Part shown: positions 1-12,500 of the stretch, one piece after another | Layout: each line of letters begins with the position of its first letter | Numbering within the stretch: the stretch's first letter is position 1 | NCBI RefSeq assembly: GCF_000003815.2 | Contig: NC_049991.1 | Coordinates: 10,127,298-10,191,297, forward strand | Length of the DNA: 64,000 bases | Direction of reading: 5' to 3' | DNA from: Branchiostoma floridae | Taxonomy: Eukaryota > Chordata > Leptocardii > Amphioxiformes > Branchiostomatidae | Translations under genes and position numbers: made by a program | The notes under the pieces: generated by a model | What the model was told of the DNA's origin: nothing | Seen by the model: only the letters and a program-made list of their open reading frames with translations | Database searches by the model: none

Positions 1-1760
1 TGCTCCTTTTGGATTGCAATATGCTTGTGGAACAACCATATCTTAAATTATAGGTAGGATTTGTCTAATTTAGATGATAGGGAGTATTCCGATATAGTTT
101 TTTTAGCGTCCTGCTGGTCAGACAAGGCCTCAAGGAAAGGGGGACAGAAAAAGGGTTAGATCTTGTTGAAAGCACCACCTAGCGAATTGTTTGAGAATGA
201 CAAGGCCTGTGGCAAGGCATGCGCAATGTTGCTGATTTCGTAGTTACATATCAAGTGGTGAGAAAAGTGTGAGCTAAACTGTAATTTCCCTTCCTCGAAT
301 ATTAATAGGGTGCGTTATGCGTTTTGATGCTGTTATAGAGCTTAGCTTTAATTAGGTAAGCACAATACGTTTTATGTTAAGCCATAAACTTATCAATAAA
401 ATGTAATCATTTCGTGCATGACTAAAATGGGTGAGAAAAGTCCAGATGTCACTTTTAGGTCACTTGGTGTTTTCAAAGAAAATGGACCGTCCTTTACAAA
501 TGTCAGCAGTCAACCTGGACTTGACCCAGAGTTGTACATTGTATGGTTAGTTGGTTGGCAAGATTGTTAACGTTATAACAATATTTTCATCGAAACAAGA
601 TCGCCAGTGTTATACCCTGGAAGTAACACCGTCCATTGAATTCTTAGTTGTAATGCTGGTATTTTCCTAGAAAAATCAACGGCAGTTTTGTTATTAAGCC
701 GTAGATAAGCTGGTGTTTTCTTTTTCAGAAATGATAAGTTTAAGACCGTCCATTGTATGCATTACCATAGGTTACCATGATATGACCATTCATTTTGCAC
801 ACATATTCCAGTCGAAAATACATCAACAGTATAAAACTTGCTTAAGCCATAAAGGCCTATAGCTAGGCCTGGGACTCAATTAAGATTCTACTTACTTCAC
901 CGTCCATGTTCCGTCCGAGACAAGACCCGTCCATGACATTTTTGCCAAGTTTCGCTACTAAGCCGTCCTTTAAACTTACTAATTGTAAGACATATATGTA
1001 CATGTGTAGCTTTATGTACACTTCTAAATGTTGGAAACAGAAATAAAACCGTCCTTTAAACTTAGTAGTCCGTGTGATTCTTCCGACTTTGGTGATACAT
1101 ATGCCTATATATTAATACATACATGTCTAATCCGTAATTTGACACACAGAACAGAACATAGCACTATAGCTAGTGCGTCGATGAAGGTTAGACATCCAGA
1201 TAGTGCATTATGTAATAATACAGAAATGAATTAATAAAATACAAAATAAATCAAGCAATTTGATATATTCTTTAAACAGTCAGCCATATCAGTTAGCATC
1301 CGCTATCTTTCACCTAACGAAAGCCAATGGATGCTACGTACATATTCTATAACTATCACTTATTAAAGATGGTAGATGCTATCTGAAATGTGTGTGTCTT
1401 TTGATAATTTATCCAGTTAGTTGATTGTGTATTACTTAGGGCCAGTCCTTTAGGAGAAATATATTATCTACATATATTAACGTTAAGCCAATGCGGTCAA
1501 GCGTACTACAAAAACATCTTTAAATGTTTATGTAGTATTAAGAATAATATCGACAGTTTATCACACACTGTGAATTATTTTCTCATTCCTGCCTTGTTGT
1601 TGTGCATGTATAGATTGAACAATATGGGATGCTTGTTTTGTTTGCCTGATCCAAAAGTCAAAGAGGATCATCTTCAATGCAAAACGTGGATTCCAACCCC
1701 ATTTAAACATTAGTTGTCAGGGCAACATATACTACATAAAACCTGTGTAAAATGGCTTGC
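1..1760. other. Non-coding stretch, no gene seen
   Basis: No convincing exon is visible; the open frames are short and without family resemblance. The only structure noticed is a cluster of about eight CCGTCC-containing words between 484 and 1060 (see findings). Confidence 0.6.
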
Positions 1761-1764
1761 TTAA

Positions 1765-2008
1765 GGCCCCCTCTCACTTGACGTGCGGCACGCTTGCGGC
1801 ATTGCTGCGTTCGTTCACTGCGGTACTGTTTTGTTATTTTCTCCGATTTGTTATAATTCAGATATTGCGCAATACGTAAAAGTGTGACATAGAAGACCAC
1901 AAAATACACAACAAGTAAGAAAATTCGTTCTTTATCTCTGAAATTCGTTGAGCATCTTCCGAACGCAGCAATGCCGCAAGCGTGCCGCACGTCAAGTGAG
2001 AGGGGGCC
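1765..2008. mobile_element. TTAA-flanked MITE, copy 1
   Basis: A 244-bp element has perfect 49-bp terminal inverted repeats (1765-1813 and 1960-2008) beginning GGCCCCCTCTCACTTGACG. It is flanked by TTAA on both sides (1761-1764 and 2009-2012), as in piggyBac-type insertions. It encodes nothing. Diverged relatives lie at 26649-26889 and 42090-42331, sharing the internal TTTGTTATTTTC and GTTCTTTATCTCTGAAATTCG blocks. Perfect arms suggest this is the youngest of the three. Confidence 0.85.
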
Positions 2009-2256
2009 TTAAGACTTAGATCCTCACATGCCTAGTGGCACATTGGGCAGCAAGCCTTCTCTACTCAGGGTCATTTTCCGCTTCTTTCAGGATAAACCCA
2101 ATTGTAAGATACCATCTATAGATTTATCATGACTATCACTTACATGCCGTTGCCGACAAAAACAAAACAATACGTGGGTACACAAAAACTCGAGGCGGAC
2201 GAGTGCTACTGACTTTTCTGTACATGTATGTCACAGTTCGTCAGTGTGTGTGTCAA

Positions 2257-2259
<3 letters not shown>

Positions 2260-2287
<28 letters not shown>

Positions 2288-2342
2288 TGTGTGTGTGTGT
2301 GTGTGTGTGTATGTGTGTGTGTGTGCGTGTGTGTGTGTGTGA
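2260..2342. repeat. (GT)n microsatellite
   Basis: Nearly uninterrupted GT dinucleotide repeat with single-base interruptions. Open frames across it are low-complexity Cys/Val or Thr/His artefacts. Confidence 0.95.
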
Positions 2343-3055
2343 TGTGCTTGTTCGTATATGTAATCGTGCGCGTTCGTGTGTGTGTGTCTATCACCTTGCC
2401 GACCAGGGGAGAGCTTTGATGTTACTAAGGACGCCGTAAGTATGAGAAAAGATAAGATTTACACAAGCATTCCAGAGAGATCTCCTAGGAAAGACACATA
2501 GAACGTATCCGCTCAGGGTACAACATGTAACTTCTTATGTAACGTGGAGACCCTTTTCAATGTAGCGTGCCTCCAGACAGCCCCTTAAGACAATAGATGC
2601 ACCACAAAACCTCCTTGACGTGCGCCTAGCGACCGCTAAGGAACCGCCGGCAGGTCTCCTATATCAAAGGTCTCACGTCACTAACGTGTCGCTAAGTGTC
2701 CTCCTAGTTTTACGGTTCCGACAAACGATCATCAAATATTTGCGGGCACATGTCAGAGTTTGGCACGACAGCGGGTCTCTATTGAAACAGCCTCCCAACA
2801 AACAACGCATGATTAGTTTTTAATGACGGTGGGTTATATTGGAATATTGACGTAAGTCTGTCGACTTGGAGGGAACGATCAGAAAAAAAAGTGAGTTGGG
2901 GTTTGTAAGAAAAAGTTACAGTGTCAGTGACCGGTTTAGACGGTTTCGGAAGAGATAATAAGTTGTCGGACATAGAAGTCGAACGATAGAAGAACTCGTT
3001 GATTGAAGAAGGAATTGACAGAAGTTGATTAAAGGTAGGTAATGGTAGTCCCACA

Positions 3056-3190
3056 CAGTCTCCAAGCAGACCCTACGGTGCCTTAGAGATAGTATCAAAG
3101 CTGGCCAAGGAGTATACCATTTGGCCGGCTATACTCCTTTGCCAGCTTTGATACTATTTCTATGGCACCGTAGGGTCTGCTTGGAGACTA
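3056..3190. mobile_element. Foldback MITE with 8-bp duplication
   Basis: About 60-bp imperfect inverted arms surround a very short loop near 3120. The ends read AGTCTCCAAGCAGACCC and its complement. An 8-bp direct repeat GTCCCACA flanks it (3048-3055 and 3191-3198). The terminal word TCTCCAAGCAG is shared with the element at 31503-31904, so the two belong to one non-autonomous family; an 8-bp duplication is typical of hAT elements. Confidence 0.75.
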
Positions 3191-3198
3191 GTCCCACA

Positions 3199-3461
3199 GC
3201 CTTCCTGACTGGCCGTAGGGACAGTGAGTTCTTAATCCAAGTGCTGTGTCTAGAACACGATTTTGGAAGGCATAGTCCAAATCTTCTCCTCTCAACGCCA
3301 TCTCTTCAACCAAAGTCAGGGACCCATTTTTACACTTGGATGGAGTGAGAAAAGTCCTTTTCCAACAGCACAGCATCGAACGCATGTCAGGGGATTCGAA
3401 CACATGACCCCTGGGTTCTGCACCAAACACCCAAACCATTACCTCAACACGACGCCACCAT
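3199..3461 (-). mobile_element. tRNA-derived SINE, copy 1
   Basis: Read on the minus strand, a tRNA-like head contains a B-box-like GTGTTCGAATCCCC (3391-3404), with an A-box-like segment upstream near 3425-3450. The body includes GTGTAAAAATGGGTCCCTGA, which matches the body of the SINE at 28558-28712 (GTGTAAAAATGGGTACCTGA). The 3' boundary is uncertain; it lies against the foldback element at 3056-3190. Confidence 0.7.
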
Positions 3462-5302
3462 GAAGGAAACTATTTTTACTTGACCAAATTTCATCTAAGC
3501 ACAGCCCCTTTTCCAAAAGTACTTTTTTTTAAAGGCGATGGAATCGGGCTTGCTATTTTGTACCGTTTACTTTATGTCCCACAAGAGTAAAACAAAACAA
3601 AACAGCCGGAGTCTAACCTCTCCTTGGAGAGTACCAAAAGCTACCCCTTCCAAACTGTGACTCGTCCCCCGAGACTTGTTGACAAACCCTGTATCATAAG
3701 TACTGACCGGTCGTGACACTGCTGAGAGCTCGGAACTGTCGTCCGGGAGACGGGCTCAGTCATTCACGGCTGTACACTAGCCGGGCGTGACTTCCGCCTC
3801 ACTTCGTGATTCTGGAACTTCTTTTCATGAAATTTAAAAAGAGGGGAGGAAATCGTATAATGGACAACGTTTTTCAATGTACAGGAAACAAGTACTGAGT
3901 AAGAAATAACTTTCCATTATAGTTCAGATCAAGGACGTTATATCACGTCCTTGTTCAGATAAATCCTCTGGCATATCATTAATTCAATTTGGCAAATTTA
4001 GACTATTTTTCCAGCAACCAATGGGGTCTGGTGGAAAAAGCGTAGTACCAAAGACTGTCACTCTGATGTTTAGAGTTGGGAATTAAAGTAGATGGACTGG
4101 GGACTTAACAGTACCTGATCATGGCGGTCATACTGCTTAGCTATATGTCACAAGGCTGTCATTTGATCAACACTTAAAACAAGAATGTACCCAGGGGATT
4201 AACAGTTAACGCGAGAAAGTCGCCATGACTTCCATACCCATCAGGAACGCCGTCCAATTTCTTGGTGGAATAAACGAATATAGGGTCGATTTTCACCCTC
4301 CCTCCGGTTATGGGAAGCCATTTACATAGAGTTGTGGATTGCCTGGCTACAAATTCACTCGTTAAGAAGTAATTGGTACATTCCTAACATCGCAAAGCAA
4401 CGATGTTAACAACTTCGTCGTGCAGGAAAAAAAACAACACTCTATACGTGTTGCCAAGTGTGACAGAAACAGTGCTAGCCGCCATACAGGTTCGCCCTCA
4501 AACCGTCCACCCACGTACAAAGCACCACACACAAAAGCCGCTGCATAAATTTTTCATCGCGTGGTCTTAAACTGAGGCGACGCTGTTTGGAAAATACAAG
4601 ACCCATCCAACATCGTGACAAGCCCTTTTCATATTCCGATATACGTCGGGGTGAAGCATTGAGGAGAACAATCATTGCTTTCTTCCGTGCCTGTCAATTT
4701 TAATTGTGTACGCTTATGAATAGATGGGAGGGAGTTACTCATCCTGTCAGCCTTGACTACAGCATGATTATATCGATATGTCATGACATTTTTATCTTCG
4801 GTGATGGAATTTAAGGTAGGAAGTTATTGACGACTTAACGAGGAGCTCGCATGGACTGGACAATGGTTCATATATGGGGGTTGGTGACGGTTTACATTAG
4901 GCGACATAAACGCTGATATGGGAGAGGTTGGATACGGCACGAAGTAAACACTCTTATCAACACTGACTTTTCAATGGCTTGTTGGAGGGAGTAAAGTTAA
5001 TTTTGTTAATTCTATAGAGTATCCGTGATATATTTACCAGGACTGACACCTGCTTTTATAGTTGTGAAGTCTGCGTTAATCTACTCCCGCTCGTTCGACG
5101 TTCGGCAAACAATGTGTCCGATTGGACGAAACAAAGAACTGCTATCAGAAGGCCGAGCTCGGCACACAAAGCGAGGCTCTACTTCACAATAGCGCTGAAC
5201 CCACGGCACACAACCCCGTTAGTAACACAGTAACGGCGACGGGAGAAACATCGCGGCGTGCATGTCTTCGTTAATGTCCGGCGTTCTCGGGAAGACCTCG
5301 CC
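3462..5302. other. Intergenic, upstream of ankyrin gene
   Basis: No gene is seen. A small hairpin around GGACGT...ACGTCC lies near 3929-3949. The last 250 bases become GC-richer and presumably hold the promoter and 5' UTR of the ankyrin-repeat gene. An out-of-frame ATG at 5262 lies upstream of its chosen start. Confidence 0.5.
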
Positions 5303-6778
5303 ATGACGCGGAAGAAGAGGCTCCCCGATGAGAAGACCGCCCGGCTGCACCAGGCCGTGCTGGAGGGGAAGCTGGAGGACGTACGGGACTTGTTAAACCT
5401 GATGGACGCTAACGTGCGGGACCATCACGGCAGGACCCCGCTCATGACCGCCTGCTTCGCCAGAGACGACCACCTGAGAGATAAGATGTTCCGGCACCTG
5501 TTCTACCGAGGGGCGGACCTGCGCGCCCGCGACCCGGCCGGCCGGACCGTGTTCTCCCTCGCCTGCTCCTACGGGCTCAACCAACAAGTCAAGTGGCTGC
5601 TCAATCATAAAAACGTGGACTTGTTACAGAAGGACAAGGAAGGGAGGACTCCCCTGCACCACGCCGTGCTCTCAGGGGACGCTTCAGTAGTTCGGACGGT
5701 AGCCAGAGCCACTGTAGACCGGCAGTTGAGTGTTGACGTCCCTGACAACAACAGCACCACGCCGTACGTGCAGGCTAAGATCAGGGGACAAGACGACATA
5801 GCGCAGATTCTGCTGACGGAAGCGAGAGCAAACCCTTGTACGTTTAACACCAGGAAATACTTCTCGGTGAATGGACAAGTGATACGAGAAGAGCTTCATG
5901 TGCCCGTGGCAGAAGAGGATACACCAGAAGAGAAAAGGAAAGGCAAGACAAATCTGACTGCTGTCCTTACCGTGACCCTTCCGCCGATTCGTGTTCAGTA
6001 TTCGAAGTCATACAAAGGGCCAGAAAAGCCGACAACAGAACCGGTACAGAACAAGAATCCGGAACCACGACTGACTCTACCAAAGTTCAAGATGACGGCA
6101 CCCCCGGGAGTGTCAGGGTCGCAGGTGGGTAGTGTGTTAAGCGTACGCTCTTCTGTGTATAACTCCACCGCGGATTCCGCCCTTTTGGTCTTAAAAGGGC
6201 AACATGCTCAGCGGTATCTCGGCAAGCGTTCCTCCTATCCCACCATACCAACACTCATGGCCTTGAAGTCGGCACACCACAGCACCGCCTTCAGAGTTAC
6301 CGCGCAGAAGAAGCCCGACACCCCGCCCCCTACACCCCCTCCGGAGCCCAGGAAGAAGAAGATGAGCGCTGCAGGACTGTTGAACATCGCCGTGAAAAAA
6401 CGACGGGCGAGCAGAATTGAAAACCTTCGTCCCAAATCTGGTCTCGGAGGAGGGAAGTGGAAAAACTTGGTGTCGGCCACGCAGGACTTCAAAGAGGAAG
6501 TAGAACAGGCACCGGTAAATGCGAGACTACGGAAAAGAAGTGTGCCCGCCATCTCCGCGAATGATCTGGCCATGTTGTCCAAACGAGAACCGAAGAAAAA
6601 GCTAAACGTGGCTTCGGTGTTGGCGCTAAGGCCAAGTAGTCTCACAGACGAAAACAACTCCTCTGTACTTGACTCTCTACCTGAGGTGGACGAGAAGCTT
6701 AAGGTAGAATCAACAACTGAGAACACGTTCATCAAACAAGACCCCCTCCCTGAAATTGTCGTGGAGGGGGGTAGCTGA
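5303..6778 (+). CDS. Ankyrin-repeat protein, single exon, unnamed
   Basis: A 491-aa uninterrupted frame ends in TGA. The frame stays open 45 bases upstream, but 5258 is GTG; the first in-frame ATG is 5303 in the good context GCCATGA, so that start is used. Residues about 14-180 form four to five ankyrin repeats with the hallmarks GRTPLMTAC, GRTVFSLACS and GRTPLHHAVLSGD; the last is degenerate (STTPYVQAKIRGQDDIAQ). The C-terminal 310 residues have no recognised domain and look disordered, with basic patches and a proline run (TPPPTPPPEPRKKK near residue 350). No signal peptide or membrane segment is seen. The ankyrin part suggests a protein-binding scaffold. Intronless coding is unusual beside its intron-containing neighbours and could mean retrogene origin. 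I cannot assign it to a named ANKRD family. Confidence 0.8.
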   Translation: MTRKKRLPDEKTARLHQAVLEGKLEDVRDLLNLMDANVRDHHGRTPLMTACFARDDHLRDKMFRHLFYRGADLRARDPAGRTVFSLACSYGLNQQVKWLLNHKNVDLLQKDKEGRTPLHHAVLSGDASVVRTVARATVDRQLSVDVPDNNSTTPYVQAKIRGQDDIAQILLTEARANPCTFNTRKYFSVNGQVIREELHVPVAEEDTPEEKRKGKTNLTAVLTVTLPPIRVQYSKSYKGPEKPTTEPVQNKNPEPRLTLPKFKMTAPPGVSGSQVGSVLSVRSSVYNSTADSALLVLKGQHAQRYLGKRSSYPTIPTLMALKSAHHSTAFRVTAQKKPDTPPPTPPPEPRKKKMSAAGLLNIAVKKRRASRIENLRPKSGLGGGKWKNLVSATQDFKEEVEQAPVNARLRKRSVPAISANDLAMLSKREPKKKLNVASVLALRPSSLTDENNSSVLDSLPEVDEKLKVESTTENTFIKQDPLPEIVVEGGS

Positions 6779-9487
6779 GAACAATGTCCAGTGTATATAT
6801 ACCTTCACACACATGTGTGCTACCATAAAATTTATCACGTTGTTTTGTAGCGTTTATCGGCAATACCTGAGAGATTTATTATGCTTCTAGATGTTTTATA
6901 TCTCATTTATGGTGGCACGATCAAACCGAGGACACTACAACAGAGCTGATATGTTGACTGTTGCCAGGAGGCGTGTCGGGGACTTTGAACCCTCCCCTCA
7001 TCGTCAGCAGTTATTCACACTGTAATATTGACTACAGGTGGGGGTCAAGTGTTAACATTATATATGGCCACTTACTAGTTGGTATTTTTCTACCATTTGA
7101 TATGGTCTATATTTTGCATAGTTTCTCTTGATAAGGATTGATGAATGATGACTAAATTTGACGAAATATTGACTATTGTCGATTACATGTATACGTGTAT
7201 ATATACGTTTATTAAATGTTGATATAACAAAACGTTTAATGAGAGGACACAATAAGGCCTAGGTGGTTACATCTATCTCAATATTCCAAAAATTTCACAA
7301 TGTCAATATTTCAAATGTTGGGAAAAATCTTGGTAACAAAAAACAGACTCTTCCTCATCAAACGTATATAATAAATCTTCAAACATTTACAATATATTAG
7401 GCTAAATCCAGAGGTATCATACTGTACTATAAGGAGCTGATGTTTCATGGGATCTTGACTTTGGTGGACAACTGTGTCGATATTTTTGATACGCTGTAGG
7501 ATTGTTCTAGTTTATTATCAGACAGGTTTAAGGTGAGAGGGCATGTTGGAATATATACAATGGTGAAATCCTGCGTATTACAGACAATAAAGTATTTAAG
7601 ACTGCTTATAATGAGTTGTTGTTTTCAATGTATATACGGGCATGTAAAATTAAGGGTGGGTAAAAAACTGAAAGGAGAGGCAGGATTTCCAAATATAATA
7701 AAAGACCGCCTTTCCTTGATCAATAGATACATGTAACCACTTCCCCACTACCCCACACCAAAAGCTGGTGCATGACGTTGAGAGAGTAAACTAGCTGAAG
7801 TCTAGCCTCCTTGGGCCTATGTCGCATTTCCTACCGAGGGCCCGGTCGGGCTGTTTGCGGAAATGCCAGTAAATACGCACAAGGCATGCTGTTGAATTAT
7901 TGTCTTCCGTCTTGTGTTTTTAACGTCTTTTACATCGTGCTTTTCGTTCCCCAAATTTGCCCGGCCGGGCCCCTTGTGGATATGTGACGTTAGCTTATAG
8001 CGGGCTATGGGAGTCAGGTTATTTATGGGATTGGCTTAAATGACATACCGGCTCTAGTTGTATTCGGTAGCAACTACGAGGGCGTCCTACAAGTTACCAC
8101 GAGTCTAATCAAAGACAAAAGGCCTCGGAATGGTTGTTGACAAGTTGATCTAGCCACCAGATCATGGCAACCCGCTATAATTAGCAGGTTGCCATTATCC
8201 CCCCAAAAAAACACAAGTACAGCTTGACCTGGGTAGGGATGTCAAACTTCACCTCAGATCCCCTTCCGGGTTATTTACGGTGCGGGACACGTGCGTGCAC
8301 GCCCCCTGTTCCATGATAGACACGATCTGACACCTCAGTGTAACTCTATACACCTTCAACTTGAACCCTGCGGTGACTCCAATCCATCCCAAGAAACCAC
8401 ACAAACGGTAGAATTCTATTAGACCCGTTCTCTCACGCTGTATATAACCTTTAAGACTTCCGGTTGGCATGGTGTCTTGGCAGGCGTGTTCCCAGTATGT
8501 GTACAAGGTGAACTTGACAAGGACACTGGCCCGGGCTGAAATGTGTCTGATTTATCGCACAATAGTGAGGCCCCGCTTGTTAGGTCTCCTCACGTCCCCA
8601 GTAAAGCAGCCGTGACGTTGGCATGCCACCTTGGCTTCACTGCTGCTATTTGTGTTTGCTGGTAAGTTCAGCTTCTACATGTACAAATGGCACGATTGCC
8701 AGAGCTTCTGTTTGGTGTTCTTAACTCGGAGACCACGACACGTCTCGTGTACAGCTGGCAATGTCTTTTATTCTAAACGTCTACCTAAATATAGGACATC
8801 AATAGTTTGTCAAGACAACTCTAAAACATTCATTTTAAAAAGTTAAACGCCTGAGGTTGCTGGTGTTTTTGTATGCAGTAGAGTGCCACAACGGACGACT
8901 GCTGATAACAAGGTTCTTTGATAAATGATGGCAACAGGGTACTTTGAAAACCATACCTCTCCAAAGTTTGTTAAGCTTATCCCTTCTGTAAGATAACAGT
9001 ACGTTGTGTTGAAACTAACATTTTAGCATTATCAGATAATCCCAATGTTTGTGCACACAGAAAACAAAGGGACACAGATTGAGAAACTGATATTTTTGTT
9101 TCCACTGTACACCTGTACTAGGCCTTCAACAACGCAACTGTTTTAAGGTCCTCTTTGATGTACTATATATCAATTCCTTCTAGTTCTCCTTGGCCAGTTT
9201 TACAAACGCGTACAAGTGCAACACTGGTGGCATGGCTATGGTCAGCTTTTCTTTCATCCCCACGAGTTCTTAAGGATGATTCGCGACAGAGGAATATCCT
9301 GCATTTACAAGCAAATGTCAGTCCGTCTAATGTCATTCCCAGCAGCCAAATAATGAATATCAGTTGTTTTCTCCATTGATTTTCCTATGTCCTGTGTTTT
9401 AATACCTCCTACCTTTCACTGATATGAATACAGTTGTATTTAAATCAGTAAAAAAGACCAGACAATCAGTTTATCCATTTGATTTGT
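6779..9487. other. Intergenic between ankyrin gene and RPL3
   Basis: No gene recognised. An inverted-repeat element lies at 7813-7996 (listed separately). A GC-richer patch at 8250-8620 has a minus-strand frame of 85 residues with no recognisable motif. Confidence 0.5.
7813..7996. mobile_element. GCCCGG-arm MITE, isolated copy
   Basis: The left arm GCATTTCCTACCGAGGGCCC is followed by a GGTCGGGCTGTTT block. A diverged inverse arm, around TTTGCCCGGCCGGGCCCC and ending in TATGTGACG, lies about 130 bp away. The AT-rich core matches copies in the GPCR introns (29487-30114 and 32318-32712). Boundaries are approximate. Confidence 0.6.
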
Positions 9488-9493
9488 TTTATT
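9488..9493 (-). terminator. RPL3 polyadenylation signal
   Basis: AATAAA on the minus strand, about 75 bases past the RPL3 stop codon. It fits a short ribosomal-protein 3' UTR. Confidence 0.75.
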
Positions 9494-9566
9494 GTGAGAA
9501 CAAGCTTTGACCAGTAGGTGAAAGTCTTGTTCATTGGCCCAATAGTTTGGGGTCTGCAGGGGGTTC

Positions 9567-12500
9567 TCAGGCCACTGGAGTCTCCTTGATTTCCTTGTCC
9601 TTCTTGAGAGGACCCTGCAAACACATGAAGAACATACGTTTCAATCTGTTGGGAAAACATCTACAGAATTCTCTTATTCTTAAATCAAATGCCTGAAGAT
9701 ACAATTATAGAGACAGAAGGGCAATTTCTAATGGTCACAATACACAGGAGAGCTATTATGATAGATCAGTTCTTACCATGAAGGCCTTCTTCTCTGCGAT
9801 AGTCTGGAAGCGGCCGTGACCAAACTTGGAGGACGTGTCGATGAACTTGAGGGTGATCTTCTCCTGGGACCTGCGGCTGGTCTGGACCAGAAGAGACTGC
9901 AGACGAAAAGACATTTTAAGGTATGGCTACACAAGACAGACGCATACCATAATAAAATTGTACTGTGGTTTTATCAGGTATTCTGATAGTATAATGTATT
10001 TAAAAGCTGTCAAAGGCTCAGACACATCCAAGGAAGATCTGTCCCATCATCAAGACACAGGTGCCTTTTTGGTGGAAACAATGTGTAAGAGGTTATCGTC
10101 ACTGCGGACAGCTCAACTCTTATCATATGCAGAACACACTACACATCACAATGCAAGTATAACTAAGGGGTTACCTTGCGCAGAGTCAGCACACGCTTCT
10201 TCGGTCCTACACAGCAGCCCCTGATCATGATGAAGTCGTTCTTGCACTCACCATAGTGAGGGAAGCCACCCTGGAATACAACAGAAAAAACTTAATCCAC
10301 AAAACCTACAAGTCCTTTGGGAAGCTACTTTTTTACTTCTTTGCATATAAAACGAGCAATTGCACTGAATAAACTTGTTAGAAGACCAGGCCACACAAGC
10401 TTCAGCAACGACCAGTATGCTTTCTTAAGAGAATCTTTTATACCATCAAACCAAGCAGGTATTCTAATTGGTCATGGTGGTTCTCTTACCAGTGGAGTGA
10501 TGGTCTTCTCCGTCAGATCGTACTCGGTGGCGGCGTTGTTCTTGATGACCTTGCCGTCCTTCACGTGGATGCCTGTGCCCACGCGGTACACCTTCTTGTT
10601 GATCTCAGTGCGGTGGTTGTAGCCCTTCTGACCGGCACGGGCCACACCGTAGCCCACACGAGCGGGATGCCAGGCACCGATACAGGCAACCTTACGCAGA
10701 CCCTTGTGGGTCTTACGGGGCAGCTTCTTGGTTCCCCAACGGGAGGTCACACCTGGAGTAAGACGTGTTCATTTGTTAGAATATCCATAAGTGTAAATAC
10801 ACATGAAATTTAAAACAATTCCTTGCTTGTTTCTTGTAGACATCAGTAGGAAGGCAGCATGGAAACTTCAACAGAATTTTTCTGAATGCTTCGCGCATGA
10901 AGCATATTTCCATGGGCTTCATCACTTGTCTAAATATAGGAACATACTGGAATTTCTGCATATCAACACCACTCATTCAAATAGCAAGGGATTATCTATG
11001 AGGTGTTCCTTACCCTTGAAGCCCTTTCCCTTGGTGATACCGATGATGTCAATCATCTCGTCCTGGCCGAAGACCTGGGAGACGGGGATCTGCTTCTCCA
11101 GATGTTCCCGCGCCCAGTCCACCTTCTCTGCGATGGTGCCACCGTTCACTTGGATCTCCATGATGTGGGACTTCTTTTGGCGGTGAGGCAGGTCCTTCAT
11201 CTAATGGTGACAATAGCAACAAAAAGGTCATTACAAAACCTAAGCCACTGGCTTCTCAGTATTGAAAGCAAATGATGTGATAGTTTGCTGTAAGCTCAGA
11301 CATCCAAGGAAGGAATTGTCCCATCATCAAGGCACAGGTGCCTTTTTGGTGGAAACTGCGAATGTGGGGAATATTTCATCACTGCAAACAGCTTATATCA
11401 TACCGCACATGAAAAAGTACTCTTTGCATGCATATTTATCTACTTCTTTGCATGCATACTAACATCAGCACAATGTGCACATTCTGAAACTGGGTCTGCA
11501 AAAGGTGCATTAGACTTCCGTAGGACTTTAATTTGTTCACCTTCAACATTAGGACTTCCGCCAGAATGCAAGAAATCAAATCCCATTTCAAGTGCATATT
11601 ACAGATAAGTCCGGGTCTGAAATAAACCAAAACACACAGTCCATCTTTAAAAGTGTATATAATACAACCCTCTTATTACCTGAGTGTGGACAATGACACG
11701 GATGTTGATGCAGTACTTCTTCATCTGCTTGAAGTCCTTCTCAATCTGCTTCTTGCCGTCATCGTCCTGCCACTTCTTGGCGTACTTGGTGAAAGCCTTC
11801 TTCTTGGAGGAGTACCTTCAGTCCCCAAGGGGCAGGGGAAGACAGCCATGAGTCTCATCATGAGTCTAAGACTCATGAGAGGAGACTCTAAAAGGCTGAG
11901 TGATTAAGCATGCGACACTCTTCAGTGTACAGACACTGGGTGGAGTGTGTGGCTGCTCCATGAGACCAGGCCCTGGCTCATAGTGCTGATTGCAACAAAG
12001 ACAAGTTATGCAAACAATCAAATACAATATCTAAGAACAAACATTATGCTACTACTACTAGTTTTCCACAATTGTATCCAAGTTCGTCATTATTCTATTC
12101 AAAAACATTTCCATATAAATACGATTTTTGTTGACAGAATGGCCATGATTCTAGCTAGTGCAGTTTAGCATTATGGGCTTAACATCCTGGCTAAAACACC
12201 AATGGTTGAAATTCATAAAAAATGTTACAGGTGTTTTAATAAAGAGTTAAGTGTATCATGTGATCACATGGTAACTGCCTTACCAGTTCTTGTAGAAGCG
12301 GCGCCTGCACTCTTCACTCAGGTGTTCAGCAAAGATGGTCCTGAAAGCACGCCTTCCTTTGGGTGTGGCGATGTAGCCGACCACGCCTACCACCACCATG
12401 GGAGGGGTCTCTATGATGGTCACAGCATCCACCACTTCTCGTTTCGTCGACTCTGTAGGAAATAAAGTTGTTATAGTTTAGATCAGGGCCTCTGAGAAAA

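Noticed and set aside
2203-2439. Open frames rich in Cys/Val or Thr/His
   Set aside because: They are translations of the GT microsatellite on both strands.
3391-3404. Possible tRNA gene (GTTCGAATCC on the minus strand)
   Set aside because: No cloverleaf arms complete around it; it is the B box of a SINE.
5258-5302. Extended N-terminus of the ankyrin protein
   Set aside because: The upstream start would be GTG; the first in-frame ATG with good context is 5303.
6235-6735. 166-residue minus-strand frame
   Set aside because: Antisense shadow of the ankyrin gene's C-terminal region.
11850-11888. Additional C/D snoRNA in RPL3 intron 3
   Set aside because: A C-box-like word is present, but the only CTGA downstream overlaps the splice acceptor.
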